This document shows, piece by piece, positions 1 through 7,384 of a DNA stretch of 50,569 nucleotides. This DNA is from Actinomadura fibrosa (GTDB taxonomy: Bacteria; Actinomycetota; Actinomycetes; Streptosporangiales; Streptosporangiaceae): contig NZ_CAACUY010000050.1 of the NCBI RefSeq assembly GCF_900659615.1, positions 1 through 50,569 of the forward strand, written 5' to 3'. Within the stretch, counting starts at the first letter, position 1. The number at the start of each line of letters is the position of its first letter. A program made the translations under genes and the position numbers. The notes under the pieces were generated by a model. The model saw only the letters and a program-made list of their open reading frames with translations. It was not told the origin of the DNA and ran no database searches.

Positions 1-39
1 AGATCTACACTCTTTCCCTACACGACGCTCTTCCGATCT
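1..39 (+). other. Illumina TruSeq universal (P5) adapter remnant, not genomic
   Basis: The first 39 bases match the 3' part of the Illumina TruSeq universal adapter, including the sequencing-primer end CGACGCTCTTCCGATCT immediately before the insert. Genomic sequence starts at base 40, where composition changes at once to high GC. The window start is therefore a contig end left untrimmed, not a biological boundary. Confidence 0.97.
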
Positions 40-273
40 CTGCGCGGGCGGCGCTCCCGCCCGCTCGATCCGCCGCTCGGCCAGCACGGCCATCAGCGCG
101 CGGGCGGTGTCGGCGTCCATCCGGAGCAGGACGCTCGGCGTCCCGGTCTGGTCGACGAATGGGGAGACCGAGGGGGCCGCTGCCAGCTGCGGGAGCGCCG
201 CCCGCATCTCCTCACGGAGATCCTGGGCCAGCCGCAGCGCCTGTCGGTCGCTGTCGTTCAAGTGTGCGGTCAT
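40..273 (-). CDS. Partial hypothetical protein, 3' end lost at the adapter junction
   Basis: An ATG at 273 is preceded by GGAG seven bases upstream and opens a frame with no stop through base 40; the frame would even continue into the adapter. The visible 78 residues begin MTAHLNDSDRQALRLAQDL and look largely helical, with a segment LLRMDADTARALMAVLAERR near the end. I do not recognise the family. The true C-terminus is missing because the contig stops here. The 134 bases between this start and the next gene hold no other frame I would call and presumably contain its promoter. That it is coding rests on the ribosome binding site, the codon-position GC pattern and the absence of stops. Confidence 0.6.
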
Positions 274-407
274 CGCGATCTCCGGGGAGTTCACGTGCGG
301 GGGTCCGGGGCAATCCTGCTAGGAATGGCGTGCAGGTGCAAGGGCTGATGCACGTGCATTCTGGAAAATATTGGCCCGTAACCCCGGCCGCCGCCGCTCG
401 TTGAGGA

Positions 408-1172
408 TCACTCCAGGCCGCGCCTCCCCGGCGTCCAGAACGGCTTGACCTGCACCGACCGGCGCGGCCAGCCCCGCTCGTCCACCAGGTGCGCCCGGAC
501 GGCCTGCACGGTGCGCGCCTCCCCCGCCACGTAGGCGGTCCCCGGCTCGTCCGGGAGATCGAGCGCGCGCACCGCGTCCACGAGGACCCCGGACGACGCT
601 GCGGCGGCGTCGCCCCGATGGCACCAGGACAGCTCCGCGGCCCGGGGCAGCGGGAGCGCGTCCTCGGGCCGCGCGGTCTCGATCGCCCCGAACACGGCCT
701 CGTCCGCCGGCAGGGCGCGCAGCATGGCGCCGAACGGGACCGACGCCGTCTCCTCTCCGGCGAAAAGGTGGTACGCGCCGGTCCGCAGCGCGAACTTCCC
801 CTCGGGCTTACCGAAGACGACCTCGTCCCCGGGACGGGCGTTCCGTGCCCAGCGCGCCCCCGGCCCGTCCCCCGGATGGTCCATGACGCACAGCTCCATG
901 ACGCCGGCGGACGGGTCGTAGTCCCACACCGAGTACGTCCGGAGGGCGTTGCGGACGGCGCCGCTGACCCACGTCCGCGCGGCGGTGATGTCGGCGACAT
1001 GGACGCGGACCTGCTGGCCGGGCGTCCACTCCAGGCCGGGCACCCCGCCGAGGCGGATCCAGCGCATCCGGCCGGGCGCGGGCCGGACGTCCTCGACGCG
1101 GCCGCGGACGAACATCAGGTCGAGCAGCCTCTTCCGGACCCCGCGCGCGGGGACACGCTGTTCCGTCGCCAC
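408..1172 (-). CDS. Siderophore-interacting protein (FAD-dependent ferric-siderophore reductase family)
   Basis: The protein of about 254 residues has the ferredoxin-reductase-like layout of the SIP/ViuB/YqjH family. An FAD-binding beta-barrel carries the RTYS motif (about residues 78-81). A C-terminal segment contains YVAGEARTVQAVRAHLVDER, matching the family NAD(P)H-domain signature. Such proteins reduce ferric siderophores in the cytoplasm to release iron. I chose the GTG at 1172 because GAGGGAG lies about six bases upstream. GTGs at 1190 and 1217 are in frame, but starting there would put the operator-like repeats inside the coding region. It lies downstream of and co-oriented with an MFS pump, with an 82-base gap containing that repeat array, so it probably has its own promoter. 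Confidence 0.85.
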   Translation of the reverse strand: MATEQRVPARGVRKRLLDLMFVRGRVEDVRPAPGRMRWIRLGGVPGLEWTPGQQVRVHVADITAARTWVSGAVRNALRTYSVWDYDPSAGVMELCVMDHPGDGPGARWARNARPGDEVVFGKPEGKFALRTGAYHLFAGEETASVPFGAMLRALPADEAVFGAIETARPEDALPLPRAAELSWCHRGDAAAASSGVLVDAVRALDLPDEPGTAYVAGEARTVQAVRAHLVDERGWPRRSVQVKPFWTPGRRGLE

Positions 1173-1187
1173 ACCCACTCCCTCGGT

Positions 1188-1227
1188 CACGATATATCTC
1201 GTCCGTCGACGAGACACGATATATCTC
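1188..1227 (-). promoter_or_regulatory. Operator-like array upstream of the siderophore-interacting gene
   Basis: Two identical 13-bp copies of CACGATATATCTC (1188-1200 and 1215-1227) are spaced 27 bp apart. A perfect inverted repeat, TCTCGTC-N4-GACGAGA (1197-1214), lies between and partly overlaps them. The array sits 16-55 bases upstream of the chosen GTG start at 1172. ATATAT-centred sites are typical of PadR-family regulators. In E. coli the PadR-like YqjI controls the related ferric reductase gene yqjH, so a PadR/YqjI-type operator is a reasonable inference. No padR gene is in the window. Confidence 0.6.
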
Positions 1228-1254
1228 CATTGCCGCCACCGCCAGGGGGCGATC

Positions 1255-2763
1255 TCACCTGGCCGCGCGGTCCCGTCCCGGCACGCCGAGCGCGACGAGC
1301 AGTCCCGCGGCGAGCACGATGACCGCGACGACCCGGTACCCGGCCGACATGGCGCCGGTGAAGGCGTCGATGACCTGCGCGCGCGTCGCCGCCCCTCCGC
1401 CGCCGGCGTCCGCGACGGTGAGGGCCTCGCCCGCCGAGTGGGCGTGGCCCGCCAGCGCGGTCGGCAGGGCGTCCGCGAACCGGCCGGTGAGGACCGTTCC
1501 GAGCACGGCCACGCCGAGCGCGCTGCCGATCTCCCGCGCGGCCCCGTTCAGCCCCGAGCCGAGGCCGGACCGCGCCGGCGGCAGCGAGGCCATGACCCCG
1601 ACCGACAGCGGCGGCACGCACAGGCCCATGCCGAGCGACATCACGAAGAGGATGCCCGCATAGAGCCAGTAGGGCGTCGCGGCGTCCGCGAAGGACAGCG
1701 CACCGAGGCCCACGGCGAGCGTCACCATCCCCACCGCGACCACGGGACGGGCTCCGAACCGCCGCGCGAGGCCGACGCTGCGCCGCGAGACGAGGATCAT
1801 CCCGACCACCAGCGGGGCGATCGCGATGCCGGTGACCAGCGGCGAGAACCCCTTGGCGTACTGGAGGTACTGGGCGTTGACGAAGAAGAGCGCGAACAGG
1901 CCGAAGAACGACAGCCCCACTCCCAGCACGCCGGCGCGCAGCGGAGCGATCGCGAACACCCTCGGGTCGAGCAGCGGATGCGCGGCCCGCAGCGCGTGCC
2001 CGACGAACACGGCGAGCAGCACGGCCGCGCATGCGAAGCCGCCGAGCACCGGCGCGGACGCCCAGCCGCGCTCGGGCCCCTCGATGATCCCGAACAGCAG
2101 GGCGAACAGCGCGGCGGTGAGCAGCGCGGCGCCGGGCAGGTCCAGGTCGGCGGGATGCCGGTCCCCGCGCGGGGCGAGCCGCGCGACGAGGACGCCGAGC
2201 ACGGCGGCGAGGGGCGCCCCCGCGACGAAGAGGGCCTGCCAGGGCAGCCACTCCAGCACGGCGCCGCCGCCGAGGTTCCCGACGGCGCCCGCGACGCCGG
2301 TGGCGGCCGTCCAGGTGGCGATGGCCTGGGGCCGCCTCGCCGGCTCGGTGACCTGGAGGAGGAGGGACAGGGTCGCGGGCATGATCAGCGCGGCGCCGGC
2401 CCCGGTCACGAGCCGGCCCGCGATCAGGACGGCGACGCCGGGCGCCGCCGCCGACACCAGGCATCCGGCCGTGAACACGCCGAGCCCGGTGAGCAGCGCG
2501 CCCTTGCGGCCGTACCGGTCGCCGAGGGCTCCGGCGGGGATCAGCAGGCAGCCGAACACGAGGACGTAGGAGTCCACGATCCACAGCAGCTCCGTGGACG
2601 AGGGGTCCAGCGAGCTCGCCGACAGCTTCGGGATGGCCAGGTTGATGGCGGCGACCATCGCCACCACCAGCACGACGCACGCCGACATCAGCGGCGCCAT
2701 CCCGCGCGCCGGGGGGCTTCCGTGCCCCGGGGACGCGGAAGCGCGGGCAGCATCGATCGACAT
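1255..2763 (-). CDS. MFS multidrug efflux transporter, DHA2 (14-TMS) type
   Basis: A 502-residue polytopic membrane protein, the usual length for 14-helix DHA2 drug:proton antiporters of the QacA/EmrB/SmvA group. The loop after the second helix reads GALGDRYGRKGALLTG, the MFS motif A. A motif C-like stretch, GAALIMPATLSLLLQV, follows in the fourth/fifth helix region. Alternating hydrophobic segments run to the C-terminus. The ATG at 2763 has GAGG seven bases upstream. It is divergent from a LysR regulator, the classical arrangement for a regulator controlling an exporter. The substrate cannot be read from sequence; export of a toxic compound or a small secondary metabolite is likely. Confidence 0.88.
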   Translation of the reverse strand: MSIDAARASASPGHGSPPARGMAPLMSACVVLVVAMVAAINLAIPKLSASSLDPSSTELLWIVDSYVLVFGCLLIPAGALGDRYGRKGALLTGLGVFTAGCLVSAAAPGVAVLIAGRLVTGAGAALIMPATLSLLLQVTEPARRPQAIATWTAATGVAGAVGNLGGGAVLEWLPWQALFVAGAPLAAVLGVLVARLAPRGDRHPADLDLPGAALLTAALFALLFGIIEGPERGWASAPVLGGFACAAVLLAVFVGHALRAAHPLLDPRVFAIAPLRAGVLGVGLSFFGLFALFFVNAQYLQYAKGFSPLVTGIAIAPLVVGMILVSRRSVGLARRFGARPVVAVGMVTLAVGLGALSFADAATPYWLYAGILFVMSLGMGLCVPPLSVGVMASLPPARSGLGSGLNGAAREIGSALGVAVLGTVLTGRFADALPTALAGHAHSAGEALTVADAGGGGAATRAQVIDAFTGAMSAGYRVVAVIVLAAGLLVALGVPGRDRAAR

Positions 2764-2939
2764 GGGGGTACCTCGGAGTTCGCTCGGAGTTCGCTCAGGT
2801 GAGCTCGGAAGGCGCGGTGAACGCGCCGTGATCGGGCGGAGGGGGGATGTCCCGGGCCGCGCACCCTCCGCCTGACACCACCGTAGGCTGGCCCTGACTT
2901 GCCTTCAAATGCATCTTTTGCAGTCGAGGAGTGCGTCCA
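2764..2939. promoter_or_regulatory. Divergent control region between the MFS pump and the LysR gene
   Basis: The 176-bp intergenic region holds two perfect tandem copies of the 11-mer CTCGGAGTTCG (2772-2793) just upstream of the pump start. Near the LysR side is an AT-rich imperfect dyad, CAAA-TGCATC-TTTTG (about 2906-2920), a plausible T-N11-A-type LysR site. Both are visible; their function is inferred only from position. Confidence 0.4.
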
Positions 2940-3854
2940 GTGCAATCCAGAATGGACCTGAACCTGCTCGTCGCGCTGGACGCCCTCCTGGAGGAGGGCA
3001 GCGTGACCGGCGCCGCGGAGCGCCTGCACCTGTCCGGCCCGGCGATGAGCCGGACGCTCGGACGGATCCGCAAGGCCCTCGGCGACCCGGTGCTGGTCCG
3101 CTCCGGCCGAGCGATGGTCCCGACGCCGCGCGCGCTCGCCGTCCGCGCCGAGGTGCACGAGCTCGTCCAGCGCGCGCGGACGCTGTTCTCCGCCGGCGGC
3201 GACCTCGACCCGGCCACGCTGACCGGCGCCTTCACGCTCCAGGCCGAGGAGGGCACCGTCGCGGTGATCGGCGGCCCGCTGCTGGAGCGCGTCCACCGCG
3301 AGGCGCCGGACGTCACGCTGCGGTTCCTCGCCGAGGGCCCGCGTGACACCCACGCCCTGCGCCGCGACACCGTCGACCTGGAGATCGGCGTCATCGGCGA
3401 GCACCCGGACACGAGGATCGAACCGCTCCTGGAGGACCGCTTCATCTCCGTGGTCCGGCCCGGCCACCCCCTGGCGGGCCGCGAGCCGTCGCTGGCGGAG
3501 TGGACGGCCGCGGCGCAGCTCGTCAACACCCGCCGCGGCCGCCTGACCGGGCCCATGGACGAACTGCTCGCCGGCATGGGCCGCTCCCGGAGCCTCGCCG
3601 GCACGGTGCCGAACGTCAGCACGGCCCTGCTCCTCGTCCAGGAGACGGACTTCATGGGCTTCGCGTCCGAGCGGCTCCATCGCCGCCTGGTGGACCGGCT
3701 CGGCCTGGAGCGGGTTCCGGTCCCGCTCGAACTGCCGCCGCTGCACCTGTCGATGGGCTGGCACGTCCGCTACGACGCCGATCCCGCCCACGCCTGGCTG
3801 CGCCGCTGCGTCCGGGAGGTCGTCGCCGAGGTCGCGGCCACTCCGCCGCCCTAG
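2940..3854 (+). CDS. LysR-family transcriptional regulator
   Basis: A 304-residue protein with the standard LysR layout. The N-terminal winged helix-turn-helix (about residues 5-65) includes EEGSVTGAAERLHLSGPAMS and the typical PTPRALAV linker start. A periplasmic-binding-like effector domain follows to the C-terminus. The GTG at 2940 is preceded by GAGGAG at an 8-base gap. The ATG at 2952 (MDLNLL) is the conventional family start but lies about 20 bases from that site. It is transcribed divergently from the MFS efflux gene and most likely controls it, probably in response to the exported compound. A small hairpin follows the stop. Confidence 0.88.
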   Translation: MQSRMDLNLLVALDALLEEGSVTGAAERLHLSGPAMSRTLGRIRKALGDPVLVRSGRAMVPTPRALAVRAEVHELVQRARTLFSAGGDLDPATLTGAFTLQAEEGTVAVIGGPLLERVHREAPDVTLRFLAEGPRDTHALRRDTVDLEIGVIGEHPDTRIEPLLEDRFISVVRPGHPLAGREPSLAEWTAAAQLVNTRRGRLTGPMDELLAGMGRSRSLAGTVPNVSTALLLVQETDFMGFASERLHRRLVDRLGLERVPVPLELPPLHLSMGWHVRYDADPAHAWLRRCVREVVAEVAATPPP

Positions 3855-3868
3855 GACCGCGCCGTTCC

Positions 3869-3883
3869 CGTTCCGCTGGAACG
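3869..3883 (+). terminator. Short hairpin after the LysR gene
   Basis: A perfect 6-bp inverted repeat with a 3-base loop, CGTTCC-GCT-GGAACG, starts 15 bases after the LysR stop. It lacks a T-tract, as is common in high-GC actinobacteria, and the stem is short, so its terminator role is tentative. Confidence 0.35.
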
Positions 3884-3939
3884 TCCGCCGCAGTGAGTAG
3901 TGTCGGCCTGCTCGCTGTCTCCCAGGAATGACGGTCGCC

Positions 3940-5037
3940 ATGGCGGAAACCCTCAGTGTCCAGACTCTCAACAGGGCCACGCTGGCACGGCAGCTCCTGC
4001 TCGCCCGGGAGCGGATCCCGGTCGCCGACGCGGTCGCACGCCTGTGCGCCATGCAGGCGCAGGAACCCAAGCCGCCCTTCCTGGGTCTGTGGACGCGCGT
4101 GGACGGCTTCCAGGCGTCCGACCTCCACACGGCGATGCACGATCGGTCGCTCGTCCGGGCCACGATGATGCGCGCCACGCTGCACCTGGTGACCGCGTCG
4201 GACTACATCGCGTTCCGCACGACGATGCAGCCGATGCTCGACACCGCGATGCGCGTGCTGGGCGACCGCGCCGCGGGCCTCGACCTCGAACAGGTCGTGC
4301 CTGCCGCACGCGCTTTCCTCCAGGAGGGGCCCCGCACCTTCAACGAGGTGCGCGCCCATCTCCAGGAGGGGTTCCCGGACGTCAACGAGCGCGCCCTCGG
4401 CTACGCCGTACGGATGTGCGTGCCGCTGGTGATGGTCCCCACCGAGGACCGGTGGGGCTTCCCCCGGACCTCCCGGTTCGCCCTGGCCGACACATGGCTG
4501 GACGCTCCGCTCGCGCCCCCCGCGCTCGACTCCCTGATGCTGCGCTACCTGGCGGCCTTCGGCCCCGCGTCCGCCGCCGACGCGCAGACCTGGTCAGGGC
4601 TCCCCGCGCTCGGCGAGGTCTTCGACCGGCTCCGCCCCGGCCTCCGCGTCTTCGCCGACGACAAGGGCCGCGAGCTGTTCGACCTGCCCGACGCGCCGCG
4701 CCCGGCCGAGGACGTCCCCGCTCCGGCGCGCTTCCTGCCGGAGTTCGACAGCCTCGTCCTCGCCCACGCGGACCGCAGGCGGATCATCGCCGACGCCCAC
4801 CGCCCGTCCCTCACGACGAAGAACCTCCGCGTCCGGGCCGTCTTCCTCTGGGACGGCTTCGCCCACGGCACCTGGGAGCTGGAGTACAAGCGCAGGATCG
4901 CCACGCTCCGCCTCCGCCCCTTCGAGCCCCTCCCCTCGTCCGCCCTGGCGGCTCTGACCACCGAAGGCGAGGCGCTTCTCCGCTTCGCCGAACCGGCCGC
5001 CAAGGAGGCCCGCGTCGAAGTCGCCGAACCCGTGTGA
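3940..5037 (+). CDS. Winged-helix DNA-binding domain protein (HTH_42/AlkZ-like superfamily)
   Basis: About 365 residues. The N-terminal part (ARQLLLARERIPVADAVARL followed by CAMQAQEP) and the middle (MMRATLHLVTASDY) match the actinobacterial winged-helix DNA-binding domain family PF06224. This is the superfamily containing the DNA glycosylases YcaQ and AlkZ. Most short members annotated this way have no proven glycosylase activity. I do not see a clear QxQ catalytic motif of the YcaQ type, so the function stays open between a DNA-repair-related protein and an uncharacterised DNA binder. ATGs at 3928 and 3940 are both possible; AGGA spacing favours 3940. The gene ends 22 bases from the convergent acyl-CoA ligase. 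Confidence 0.7.
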   Translation: MAETLSVQTLNRATLARQLLLARERIPVADAVARLCAMQAQEPKPPFLGLWTRVDGFQASDLHTAMHDRSLVRATMMRATLHLVTASDYIAFRTTMQPMLDTAMRVLGDRAAGLDLEQVVPAARAFLQEGPRTFNEVRAHLQEGFPDVNERALGYAVRMCVPLVMVPTEDRWGFPRTSRFALADTWLDAPLAPPALDSLMLRYLAAFGPASAADAQTWSGLPALGEVFDRLRPGLRVFADDKGRELFDLPDAPRPAEDVPAPARFLPEFDSLVLAHADRRRIIADAHRPSLTTKNLRVRAVFLWDGFAHGTWELEYKRRIATLRLRPFEPLPSSALAALTTEGEALLRFAEPAAKEARVEVAEPV

Positions 5038-5059
5038 TCCTCGAACGGGCCCCGGAGGC

Positions 5060-6583
5060 TCAGGCGATGGTGCGGCCCAGGCCCTCCCAGTAGGGGGCGC
5101 GCAGGTCCTTCTTGAGGATCTTGCCGCTCGGATTGCGGGGCAGCGCCTCGACGAAGTCGACCGAGCGGGGCCGCTTGAAGCCGGCCAGCCGCTCGCGGGC
5201 GTAGGCGATGACCTCGTCCGCATCGAGGCCGGCACCGGGCGCGCGGACCACGACGGCCTTGACGGTCTCGCCCCACCGCTCGTCCGGGACGCCGATGACC
5301 GCGACGTCCGCGATGCCGGGGTGGGCGGCGAGGACCTCCTCCACCTCGATCGGGTACACGTTCTCGGCCCCGGTGACGATCATGTCCTTGATCCGGTCGG
5401 TGAGGAACAGGTAGCCCTCGTCGTCGACGTAGCCGGCGTCGCCCGTGCGGAGCCAGCCGTCCCCGGCGAGGAGCCGCGCGGTCTCCTCGGGCCGCTTCCA
5501 GTACCCCGGCGTGTTCTGCGCCGAGCGGACCAGCACCTCGCCGACCTCCCCCGGCGCCCGCTCCGCGTCCCCGCCCGGCTCGGTGATCCGCACCTCGACC
5601 CACGCGTACGGGCGCCCGGCCGAGCGCATGAGGCGGGCGCGCGGCCCCCCGGGATCGTGGTCCTCGGGATCGAGCTGGACGATCGCGCCGGTCGTCTCCG
5701 TCATCCCGTAGAGCTGGAACAGCGGCGCCCTGAACGTGTCGAGCGCGCGGCGCAGCGCCTCGGACGTGATCGGCGACGCGCCGTAGGTGATCGCCCGCAG
5801 CGCCGAGTAGTCCCGTCCGGCGGCGCCCGGCACCTGGCACATGAACTGGAGCACGGCCGGGACGATGAACGCGTTCGTGATCCGCTCGCGCTCGAAGACG
5901 TCCACCAGCGCGACCGGGTCGATGTCGCGCACGAGCACCTGCCGGCAGCCCGCGTACAGCCCGGCGAGGGCCCAGCCGCTGCCGCCGATGTGGAACAGGG
6001 GCATCGGGACGAGGCTCACCGACGAGCCGTCCAGCCGCCACCGGGCGGCCATCCGCTCGCCCACCTCGAAGTTCGCGTTGCTGAGCTGGACGCCCTTCGG
6101 GACTCCGGTCGTCCCCGACGTGTAGAGCTGCACCACGATGTCGCCGGGCTCGCCGACGAAGCCCGGGTCGTCGGCGGGATGGCCGGCGAGCCAGCGCTCG
6201 TACCCGTCCCCCGTCAGGACGACGCGTCCCGGCAGGTCGCCGGCCAGGGACGCGAACTCGGCGTCGAGCACCGTCACCGCCGCCTCCGCGTCGGCGACGA
6301 TCGCCGCGATCTCCGCCGGGGTCAGCCGCCAGTTGACGGGCGCCGTCACCGCGCCGATCTTCGCCGCGCCGAACAGCACGTCGAAGAACTCCGGCGCGTT
6401 CTTGCCGACGTAGGCGACCCGCGAGCCGTATCCGAGCCCCGCGGCCTCCAGGGCGCGCGCGGCCCAGCTGGAGCGCTCGTCGAGCTCCGCGTAGCCGACG
6501 GTGCGGCCGTCCCCGGTGAGGGCGGGCGCCGCCCCGCGCTCGCGCGCGTGGTCACGGACGATGGACACGACGCGGTATCCCAC
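5060..6583 (-). CDS. Acyl-CoA synthetase (fatty acid-CoA ligase, AMP-forming)
   Basis: A 507-residue adenylate-forming enzyme with all the main motifs in order. These are the P-loop YTSGTTGVPKGV (residues 154-165), YGMTETTG, the hinge region LRTGDAGYVDDEGYLFLTDR followed by KDMIVTGAENVYP, and the C-terminal catalytic lysine in PSGKILKK (about residue 488). It would activate a carboxylic acid, probably a medium- or long-chain fatty acid, to its CoA thioester through an acyl-adenylate. The GTG start at 6583 has AAGGGG five bases upstream. It stands alone rather than in a beta-oxidation operon. A perfect palindrome overlaps its leader, suggesting control by a TetR-type lipid regulator. Chain-length preference cannot be read. 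Confidence 0.92.
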   Translation of the reverse strand: MGYRVVSIVRDHARERGAAPALTGDGRTVGYAELDERSSWAARALEAAGLGYGSRVAYVGKNAPEFFDVLFGAAKIGAVTAPVNWRLTPAEIAAIVADAEAAVTVLDAEFASLAGDLPGRVVLTGDGYERWLAGHPADDPGFVGEPGDIVVQLYTSGTTGVPKGVQLSNANFEVGERMAARWRLDGSSVSLVPMPLFHIGGSGWALAGLYAGCRQVLVRDIDPVALVDVFERERITNAFIVPAVLQFMCQVPGAAGRDYSALRAITYGASPITSEALRRALDTFRAPLFQLYGMTETTGAIVQLDPEDHDPGGPRARLMRSAGRPYAWVEVRITEPGGDAERAPGEVGEVLVRSAQNTPGYWKRPEETARLLAGDGWLRTGDAGYVDDEGYLFLTDRIKDMIVTGAENVYPIEVEEVLAAHPGIADVAVIGVPDERWGETVKAVVVRAPGAGLDADEVIAYARERLAGFKRPRSVDFVEALPRNPSGKILKKDLRAPYWEGLGRTIA

Positions 6584-6594
6584 GGCGACCCCTT

Positions 6595-6609
6595 CCGAAT
6601 GACATTCGG
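6595..6609 (-). promoter_or_regulatory. Perfect palindrome (probable operator) of the acyl-CoA synthetase gene
   Basis: CCGAATG-A-CATTCGG is a perfect 15-bp palindrome centred at 6602, 12-26 bases upstream of the GTG start and just upstream of the AAGGGG ribosome binding site. Its size and symmetry fit a TetR-family operator of the sort that represses fatty-acid activation genes. The cognate regulator is not adjacent. Confidence 0.55.
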
Positions 6610-6821
6610 TTACCCTCCGACCCTATCCGGGCCGCACTAGGCTGGGAAAGCCGCCGGAGCGGTCACGCGCCGTCATGACGCTGCGAGCGTGCCCGGCTGC
6701 GAATGGTGATCAATCTGATATCCGCACTGATTGAAAGATCCACCAAACCGGTTCAAGCTGTCCCCGACGCCAGGAATGACCCGCCCGTTCCTTTCCGACC
6801 GACCGCCGACAGGACGCGAGC

Positions 6822-7094
6822 ATGTTCGAGATCTGGGAGACCAGCGAGCCGGCGCGGCTCATCAGCGACGCGGGCAGCCTGAAGATCGCGCTCGAGAAGG
6901 TCGACACGATGTGCCGGCTGCGCCACGACCAGGCCGCCGCGCACGTCGGCGACCCCGCGGAGGGCTACCACTTCGAGATCAGGGACGCCGACGGCAAGGC
7001 GCTCGCCCGCCTCAGCTACGTGCCCGACACCTCCCGCGACTACCAGAGCGTCGTCGTCGACGAGATGCGCGGAGACGGACACAGCATCAGCTGA
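6822..7094 (+). CDS. Small hypothetical protein (90 aa)
   Basis: The ATG is preceded by AGGA nine bases upstream. The protein starts MFEIWETSEPARLISDAGSL. It looks like a small alpha/beta domain, with a helix around KIALEKVDTMCRLRHD followed by beta strands (YHFEIRDADGKALARLSYV). There is no signal peptide or membrane segment. I do not recognise the family. The 238 bases upstream, shared with the divergent acyl-CoA ligase gene, are more AT-rich than the surroundings (around 6700-6760) and probably hold its promoter. Coding status is supported by the ribosome binding site and codon usage, not by homology. Confidence 0.6.
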   Translation: MFEIWETSEPARLISDAGSLKIALEKVDTMCRLRHDQAAAHVGDPAEGYHFEIRDADGKALARLSYVPDTSRDYQSVVVDEMRGDGHSIS

Positions 7095-7221
7095 CACCAC
7101 TTTTCGGACATCCGGTCCTCTGACCGCCCCCGGCCATCTCGCCGGACCCGGCCCGCGCACGCCCCGCGATCGCCGCAGGCCGCCGCCCCCGTCCCGGCGC
7201 GCACGCGGCGCGACGGCGCCG

Positions 7222-7251
7222 TTGACCGTCCTCGACCGCCGAACCTACGTT
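7222..7251 (+). promoter_or_regulatory. Likely sigma70-type promoter of the diiron oxygenase gene
   Basis: TTGACC (7222-7227), an 18-bp spacer and TACGTT (7246-7251) make a good housekeeping promoter for a high-GC actinomycete. Transcription would start near 7258, giving a leader of about 125 bases before the ATG at 7385. Confidence 0.5.
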
Positions 7252-7384
7252 GACATGCGTGCGCCCGCCCCACGGGCCCGGTACCCGCCACCGCGGCCAG
7301 GGGCGCCCACACCCGCGCACGGCCCGAACACGTCAAGCCGGCGGACGCCAGGTCCCCGCATCTTCGACGGTGGAGGGAGCGGTC

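Noticed and set aside
949..2802. A 617-codon plus-strand frame opposite the MFS gene
   Set aside because: Extremely Arg/Gly/Glu-rich antisense reading of a clear membrane-transporter gene.
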